From an uncultured Clostridia bacterium (lineage in GTDB: Bacteria; Bacillota; Clostridia; Christensenellales; Borkfalkiaceae): a stretch of 43,923 nucleotides of DNA. This document shows, one piece after another, positions 41,150 through 43,923 of this stretch. Below the pieces are notes generated by a model that saw nothing but the letters and a program-made list of their open reading frames with translations, ran no database searches and was not told where the DNA came from. Where the stretch lies: NCBI GenBank assembly GCA_944327465.1, contig CALVHH010000014.1, positions 1 through 43,923 of the forward strand, read 5' to 3'. Position numbers and translations under genes: made by a program. The number at the start of each line of letters is the position of its first letter. Within the stretch, counting starts at the first letter, position 1.

Positions 41150-43923
41150 ATGAAAAAAACAGGAAAAATAGCTAAAATTGCAGCAAGCGTCTGCCTTGCA
41201 GGCGCCGTGTGCGCAGGTTGTGCCGCTCTTTCGGGTTGTGCCTGGACCACCCAGACCGCCGAAGGCGAGTATTACTATACCAACTACGGCGTAGAATACG
41301 GCGTCAAAGTCAGCGTGGAGGTACAAAACGACGAAAAGGGCGAACGTATCCGCAAGGTCACCATCATCAACAGCGACTACACCCAGCTTTCCGACGCCAA
41401 TGCCGACTACGGCTGGACTGATGAAGACCGCCAGGTCTATATCGACGGCGAACAGGCGCTTCTCGATACCTACCGCGGAAAGGACGTTGTCGAAGTTCTT
41501 TCAATGAACGTGAATACCGATGCGATAGGTCAGCCCACCTCGGCAGATTCTTCGGTGACCATCTCGGGCGCAACGCAGTCGTCTGGCAGGCTGCTTCTGG
41601 CTGTTCAGGACGCCCTCTGCAACTACGGCTACAGCATCCTCTACGGTCAGTATCACTATCCCAACGCATGGGCGCCCACGGCTCCACACTACGGCATAAA
41701 GGTAAAGCTCGTAATGAAGGGCAACGTCATAAAGCGCGTGCTCATTGCCGACAGCGACTTCGTATCCGTCACCGACTCGTGGGAAGATAAGGCGATCTGG
41801 AACGACGGCATCGACGAGCTGCTTGCAAGCTATGTCGGTCTCACCAAGACGGAGGTCATGCACATGAGCGTCACCACCTCCGAAGGCGGTCAGCCCGAAT
41901 CCGTCTCCGACGGCGCACCCGTAATAACGGGCGCAACGCAGGGCTCGGGCAGGCTTCTCCTCGCCATTCAGAACGCTTTGGACCATCTCAACTATGCAGA
42001 CTCCCCCGAAATAGAGGAGGAGCCCGATGAACCCGACGAGCCTTCCGAAGGCTGGACGGAGTCCGAATATATCGATGTCGACGCCACCACTTACGAAGTC
42101 GAAGGCACTTCGGTTAAGTATAATATAGTCACCCTTGCAAACTCCCCCGCGCAGCCCTTCACCGTAACGATGACGGTGGGCGAGGACAAAAAGGTCAGCG
42201 ACTTTGCAATAGTCGTCAACGGCTCCAGCCCCGCAAGCTTTGCCGATAAGATGGCTGACATGGCAGAGCTCATAAACGGCAAGGGCGTGGACGAACTCAA
42301 AGCCCTGCTCGAAGATAAGGCAATAGCTACCGGCGCCACCCGCTCCAACGAGCTGTGCGTATACGCCGCGATATTTGCAACTGCAAACTACGACTACGCG
42401 CTCGAACACGAGCCCGGCGAAGACCAACCCGAATACAACTGGCAGGCTGTCGGTTCCGGCTGGAAGGAGCCGGAGTACATAGATGCCGCACAGTCACAGT
42501 ACGCTGTGGACGGCAAAAATGTGGCATATAAAATCGTCACCCTTGCAAATGCTCCCGCACAGCCCTTTACCGTAACGATGACTGTGGGCGAGGACAAAAA
42601 GGTCGGCGACTTTGCAATTGAAGTCAACGGCTCCAAACCCGAAAGCTTTGCCGATAGAATGGCTGCCATGGCGGAACTCATCAACGGCAAGGGCGTGGAC
42701 GAACTTAAAGCCCTTCTTAAAGACGAGGCAATAGCTACGGGCGCCACCCGCTCCAACGAATTGTGCGTATACGCCGCGATATTTGCAGCTGCAAACTACG
42801 ACATAGCCATGGGCAACGAACAGCCCGGCGAAGATGACCCCGCCTACGATTGGCAAGCCGTCGGCTCCGATTGGGCGGAGTCGGAGTACATAGATGCCGC
42901 CCGGTCGCAGTACGCTGTAGACGGCAAAAATGTTGCATATAAAATTGTCACCCTTCAATATGATCCCGCACAGCCCTTCACCGTCACAATGAAGGTTGGC
43001 GAGGACAAAAAGGTCAGCGACTTTGCAATAGTCGTCAACGGCTCCAAACCCGAAAGCTTTGCCGATAAGATGGCTGACATGGCAGAACTCATCAACGGCA
43101 AGGGCGTGGACGAACTCAAAGCCCTGCTCGAAGATAAGGCAATAGCTACGGGCGCCACCCGCTCCAACAAGCTGTGCGTATATGCCGCGATATTTGCAGC
43201 TGCAAACTACGGCACAGCTATGGAAAGCATTTTGCCTGACGGTCAAGAGGTCAGCGCAGAGGGCGAATATCACTATCCCAACGCATGGTCGCCCACGGCT
43301 CCTCACTACGGTATAAAGGTAAAGGTAACCGTTATCGGCAATACCATTGTTTCTGTAAGCATACTTGACAGCGACTACGTCTCCGTCACCGATTCGTGGG
43401 AGAATAAGGATCTCTGGATCAACGGCGTAGATGAATTGCTCGCCGCATACAAGGGTATGACCATTGCGGACGTAATGGGTGAAGTAGTCACCACTTCTGA
43501 AGGCGGACAGCCCGAAAAGGTAGAAAACGCCGACCTCATGATAACGGGTGCAACGCAGGGCTCGGGCAGATTGCTCCTTGCCGTGCAGAATGCGCTTACA
43601 AATCTGCCCGGATACGAAGTTGTAACGGGTGAATATCACTACCCCAACGCATGGTCGCCCGATGCTCCCCACTACGGCATAAAGGTAAATGTAGCTGTGT
43701 ACAACGGCACAGTTGTATCCGTCAGCGTTGTCGACAGCGACTACGTCTCCGTCACCGACACTTGGGAGAGCAAGGATATCTGGCTCAACGGCTTGGATGA
43801 GTTGCTCGCCGCATACAAGGGCATGTCTGTAGCAGATTTGCTCGGCGAAGTAGTCACCACTTCTGAAGGCGGACAGCCCGAAAAGGTAGAAAACGCCGAC
43901 CTCATGATAACGGGTGCAACGCA
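41150..43923 (+). CDS. Multi-module FMN-binding-like lipoprotein, partial (runs off the window)
   Basis: An open frame of 924 codons with no stop, cut by the window end. The signal peptide ends in lipobox LSGC (lipidated Cys30). Seven modules of 120-137 residues follow, each closing with [ST]-G-A-T-x-[SG]: first module (Thr142, SGATQSSGRLL), type B (Thr263, TGATQGSGRLLLAI), three type A (Thr397, Thr533, Thr670, ATGATRSN), two type B (Thr802, and Thr924 at the very edge). Type B modules open with GEYHYPNAWSPTAPHYGIKV in outline; type A with YIDA...VAYKIVTL. This resembles the FMN_bind family (NqrC, RnfG, PplA), where ApbE links FMN to the motif Thr. The usual Asp in D-x-x-[ST]-G-A-T is absent in every module. 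Ribosome site AGGAG at 41137-41141. Flavin content is inferred. Confidence 0.8.
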   Translation, partial: MKKTGKIAKIAASVCLAGAVCAGCAALSGCAWTTQTAEGEYYYTNYGVEYGVKVSVEVQNDEKGERIRKVTIINSDYTQLSDANADYGWTDEDRQVYIDGEQALLDTYRGKDVVEVLSMNVNTDAIGQPTSADSSVTISGATQSSGRLLLAVQDALCNYGYSILYGQYHYPNAWAPTAPHYGIKVKLVMKGNVIKRVLIADSDFVSVTDSWEDKAIWNDGIDELLASYVGLTKTEVMHMSVTTSEGGQPESVSDGAPVITGATQGSGRLLLAIQNALDHLNYADSPEIEEEPDEPDEPSEGWTESEYIDVDATTYEVEGTSVKYNIVTLANSPAQPFTVTMTVGEDKKVSDFAIVVNGSSPASFADKMADMAELINGKGVDELKALLEDKAIATGATRSNELCVYAAIFATANYDYALEHEPGEDQPEYNWQAVGSGWKEPEYIDAAQSQYAVDGKNVAYKIVTLANAPAQPFTVTMTVGEDKKVGDFAIEVNGSKPESFADRMAAMAELINGKGVDELKALLKDEAIATGATRSNELCVYAAIFAAANYDIAMGNEQPGEDDPAYDWQAVGSDWAESEYIDAARSQYAVDGKNVAYKIVTLQYDPAQPFTVTMKVGEDKKVSDFAIVVNGSKPESFADKMADMAELINGKGVDELKALLEDKAIATGATRSNKLCVYAAIFAAANYGTAMESILPDGQEVSAEGEYHYPNAWSPTAPHYGIKVKVTVIGNTIVSVSILDSDYVSVTDSWENKDLWINGVDELLAAYKGMTIADVMGEVVTTSEGGQPEKVENADLMITGATQGSGRLLLAVQNALTNLPGYEVVTGEYHYPNAWSPDAPHYGIKVNVAVYNGTVVSVSVVDSDYVSVTDTWESKDIWLNGLDELLAAYKGMSVADLLGEVVTTSEGGQPEKVENADLMITGAT
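42070..43222. repeat. Three near-identical type A module repeats
   Basis: Copies at about 42070-42400, 42478-42810 and 42890-43222, spaced near 408 bases. Long stretches are identical at DNA level (for example around the AACGGCAAGGGCGTGGACGA segment), showing recent duplication or gene conversion. Confidence 0.85.
43262..43923. repeat. Two type B module repeats at the window edge
   Basis: Copies at about 43262-43610 and 43628-43923 (second cut by the window), highly similar to each other and less so to 41650-41990. More copies may follow beyond the window. Confidence 0.8.

Noticed and set aside
41501-43672. Long open frames on the minus strand (about 308 and 392 codons) opposite the multi-module lipoprotein
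   Set aside because: They mirror the plus-strand repeats, lack ribosome sites and have Cys/Tyr/Arg-rich low-complexity sequence. The plus frame has a signal peptide, lipobox, promoter and conserved motifs.

Overview
The window reads as chromosomal DNA of an anaerobic, endospore-forming Bacillota, most likely an uncultured gut clostridium (Christensenellales-like is a guess). Support: three sporulation sigma factors (sigE with its protease gene spoIIGA, sigG, sigK), spoVT-spoVB, acetate formation by pta-ackA, three DegV/FakB-type fatty-acid-binding proteins, AGGAGG-type ribosome sites, many consensus TTGACA-N17-TATAAT promoters, GC-rich coding DNA and dense GC-rich hairpin terminators. I saw no rRNA, tRNA, CRISPR array, transposase or phage gene.

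Layout. 1-1400: MarR regulator overlapping a DegV protein. 1477-2406 (minus): DUF4085-like protein. 2866-7033: spoVT, spoVB-like flippase, yabN/mazG and dusB, an overlapping run as in Bacillus but with dusB next. 7111-10318: spoIIGA-sigE, then a terminator, a REP-like palindrome and the remnant of a beta-helix surface protein, then sigG. 10431-15120: small membrane protein and tmcAL on the minus strand, facing away from pta-ackA-yceD-rpmF. 15393-18312: copper ATPase copA carrying a fused C-terminal CopZ-like domain, plus an ArsR regulator. 18399-20033 (minus): leucine-rich-repeat lipoprotein with 37 Pro-Glu dipeptides. 20205-24986: sigK, tyrS with a structured attenuator-like leader, yhbY, a minus-strand membrane protein, a nadD-yqeK fusion and rsfS. 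24993-31235: small membrane protein, degenerate DeoC-like protein, RecD-like helicase, pgi, membrane-anchored hydrolase, LOG-family protein and low-molecular-weight phosphatase. 31335-34054: two more DegV genes around a membrane-bound XRE regulator with a palindromic operator. 34223-37989: ThrE-type exporter, gltX and a CmpB-like membrane protein. 38115-40973: MacB-like ABC transporter with a very large ectodomain. 41150-end: a lipoprotein running off the window, built from at least seven FMN-binding-like modules.

How it works together. The housekeeping blocks cover tRNA decoding and modification (gltX, tyrS, dusB, tmcAL), ribosome maturation (yhbY, rsfS, rpmF), NAD synthesis and acetate/ATP formation. 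The sporulation blocks supply both mother-cell and the late forespore sigma factors; pro-sequences are visible on sigma-E and sigma-K, and candidate Spo0A, sigma-E and sigma-G control sites lie where family knowledge predicts them.

The least ordinary object is the multi-module lipoprotein at the right edge. It looks like an extracellular multi-flavin chain, but every module lacks the Asp normally found in the ApbE flavinylation motif. Other points worth a check are an in-frame internal start that could release a free CopZ from copA, an altered phosphorylation motif in CopA (DKTATLT), the non-T-box leader of tyrS, and several start codons lying 6-10 bases after a -10 box, implying leaderless mRNAs.
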